Positions 6,216-8,732 of a stretch of DNA of 8,732 nucleotides are shown here, piece after piece (positions within the stretch are counted from its first letter, which is position 1; every line of letters starts with the position of its first letter). The position numbers and the translations under genes were made by a program. This DNA is from Janthinobacterium lividum. GTDB lineage: Bacteria; Pseudomonadota; Gammaproteobacteria; Steroidobacterales; Steroidobacteraceae. The notes beneath the pieces were generated by a model. That model had not been told where the DNA came from and made no database searches. It was given only the letters and a program-made list of their open reading frames with translations. The stretch is taken from positions 1 to 8,732 of the forward strand of contig CALPVO020000083.1 of assembly GCA_943327025.2 (NCBI GenBank), written 5' to 3'.

Positions 6216-7517
6216 ATGCACCGCTCACTGAAACGCTTGGACCAAGCGGTCCGCTACGCCTCACCGTGGATCTCGGTCGGGCTTGCGCTGGCGTTGCTGG
6301 TGGTGTGGCTGCGTCCCGATGCAAGCCGTACACAGCCACCATCCCCGGCGGACACGGCGCAGCAACCGGCCACCAACAGCAATACCCCCGCACCAACCCC
6401 ATCACCAGCGCCGGTAGCTACTGCACTGACGCTCGCGCCAACGCCCGAGAGGCGCGGAGCTTCGTCCTACGCTGCCGCCGTTAGCGCTGCCGCACCGGCG
6501 GTCGTAGGGGTCAGCACGCAGAGTCTGGTGCGCGGGCGAGACGTACCCAGTGGGCTACCCGAGGAATTCATCCACTTGGTGCCCGAAACCGCACAACGCG
6601 TTCAGGGTGCCGGGTCGGGCGTCATCATCGACACCCGCGGCTATGTGGTGACCAACCAGCATGTCATCGCCAACGCCAACGAAGTGACCGTGCAACTGGC
6701 AGACGGCCGTTCGGCACGCGCACGCGTCGTCGGCAGCGACCCGGACACGGACCTGGCCGTCCTGAAGATTGCGCTACAGCCCCTGCCAGCGATAGAACTC
6801 GGTCGCTCGGACCGACTCCAGGTGGGCGATGTGGTCCTCGCCATCGGCAACCCCCTGGCGATGGGCCAGACAGTAACGCAGGGTATCGTCAGCGCCACGG
6901 GTCGCGGACAACTCGGCTTGGCAATGTTCGAAAACTACGTGCAAACGGACGCGGCGATCAACCCCGGCAATTCCGGTGGCGCCTTGGTGGATGCCAGCGG
7001 GCGCTTGGTGGCTATCAATACGGCCGTACTGCGCAGGCAGGACGGCACTGAGGGAATCGGCTTTGCCATTCCGATGAATCTGGTACGTGGCGTGGTGGCA
7101 GAACTCATCGACAACGGCCGGGTGGCTCGCGGCTGGCTAGGGGTCGGCCTGCACGATGTCGAGGCCATCATTCCTAGCGGCGGCAAACCCGCAGCCGGGG
7201 ACATCGTGCGCAACGCCGCCGGCGCGCCACGGCTGCGCGGTGTTGCGATCGCGGGAGTATTGCCCGGCAGTCCGGCAGCAACGGCAGGGCTTGGAACTCG
7301 GGACTTGGTATTAAGGTTGGATGGACATCGGGTCGTGGACGCGCGAGACCTGATTTCCCGTCTGGCACAACGGCGCCCGGGCTCGAAAGCGCGCCTCGAT
7401 GGCTATCGGTATGAACCCACGGGATTTCGACCCTTCGCTGTCGTCGTGACACTCGGCGAACGCCCGCAAGACGCGCAGGAACTGGCCGTGCGTTATCCAG
7501 GCTTGGTACCGGGCTAA
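6216..7517 (+). CDS. DegS/AlgW-like membrane-anchored serine endoprotease with one PDZ domain
   Basis: Predicted 433-residue HtrA-family protease. A short cytoplasmic N-terminus and one transmembrane helix (about 16-32, no cleavage site) are followed by a Pro/Ala/Thr/Ser-rich periplasmic linker (about 35-80) and a trypsin-fold domain (about 84-300). The catalytic triad is His149 in TNQHV, Asp179 in DPDTDLAVLK and Ser253 in GNSGG. A single PDZ domain follows (about 305-415), with the carboxylate-binding loop WLGVGL (307-312). One PDZ plus a membrane anchor is the DegS/AlgW architecture; these proteases cut the anti-sigma factor RseA/MucA when the PDZ binds C-termini of misfolded outer-membrane proteins. 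Here that role is inferred. It is longer than E. coli DegS (355), mainly through the linker and an extra loop near the start of the PDZ (about 318-338). The start is ATG 6216; the open frame upstream overlaps the Rieske gene on the other strand and is unlike the family. The ribosome site is weak. Confidence 0.9.
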   Translation: MHRSLKRLDQAVRYASPWISVGLALALLVVWLRPDASRTQPPSPADTAQQPATNSNTPAPTPSPAPVATALTLAPTPERRGASSYAAAVSAAAPAVVGVSTQSLVRGRDVPSGLPEEFIHLVPETAQRVQGAGSGVIIDTRGYVVTNQHVIANANEVTVQLADGRSARARVVGSDPDTDLAVLKIALQPLPAIELGRSDRLQVGDVVLAIGNPLAMGQTVTQGIVSATGRGQLGLAMFENYVQTDAAINPGNSGGALVDASGRLVAINTAVLRRQDGTEGIGFAIPMNLVRGVVAELIDNGRVARGWLGVGLHDVEAIIPSGGKPAAGDIVRNAAGAPRLRGVAIAGVLPGSPAATAGLGTRDLVLRLDGHRVVDARDLISRLAQRRPGSKARLDGYRYEPTGFRPFAVVVTLGERPQDAQELAVRYPGLVPG

Positions 7518-7566
7518 GGCTGCGGGGCTGCTACCCGCCAACACCAACCGCAAGGCAGTAAAGGCA

Positions 7567-8732
<1,166 letters not shown>

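Noticed and set aside
7518..7566. GCGGG (7522-7526) and CCCGC (7534-7538) as a terminator between the protease gene and murA
   Set aside because: Only five pairs with a 7-base loop and no T tract on either strand; not a credible intrinsic terminator.

Overview
The window is a stretch of ordinary, conserved, high-GC gammaproteobacterial chromosome. Gene content points to a gammaproteobacterium: an LpoA-type penicillin-binding-protein activator next to yraN, a Rieske/cytochrome b/cytochrome c1 operon running into sspA-sspB, a DegS/AlgW-type membrane-anchored protease, and murA. The arrangement resembles Pseudomonas and Xanthomonadales-like genomes. I cannot name a species from sequence alone.

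Layout: (1) About 1-2327, plus strand: a lipoprotein PBP activator (LpoA family) followed 10 bp later by a YraN/UPF0102 protein. (2) 2320-6049, minus strand: a compact run read from 6049 downward: Rieske iron-sulfur subunit, cytochrome b, cytochrome c1, SspA, SspB. Junctions are 46 bp, an 11 bp overlap, a 4 bp gap and about 1 bp, so this looks like one transcription unit. sspB and yraN converge and overlap by 8 bp at their 3' ends. (3) 6050-6215: a 166 bp divergent intergenic region with a perfect TATAAT on the minus strand and, just after the predicted transcription start, a 10 bp hairpin. (4) 6216-7517, plus strand: a DegS/AlgW-like trypsin-fold protease with one N-terminal membrane segment, a long Pro/Ala/Thr-rich linker and one PDZ domain. 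(5) 7567-8732, minus strand: murA, missing only its first roughly 35 codons, which lie beyond the window edge.

Functional picture: the genes fall into three housekeeping themes. These are peptidoglycan synthesis (LpoA, MurA), aerobic/periplasmic electron transfer through complex III (Rieske, cytochrome b, cytochrome c1), and stress physiology and proteolysis (SspA, SspB as ClpXP adaptor, DegS-like envelope-stress protease). I saw no mobile elements, CRISPR arrays, tRNA/rRNA genes or defence-like modules. The points most worth a second look are the leader hairpin of the complex III operon, the PVWY Qo-site motif and 15-residue haem-histidine spacing in cytochrome b, and the extended linker of the protease. 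None amounts to a new biological system.
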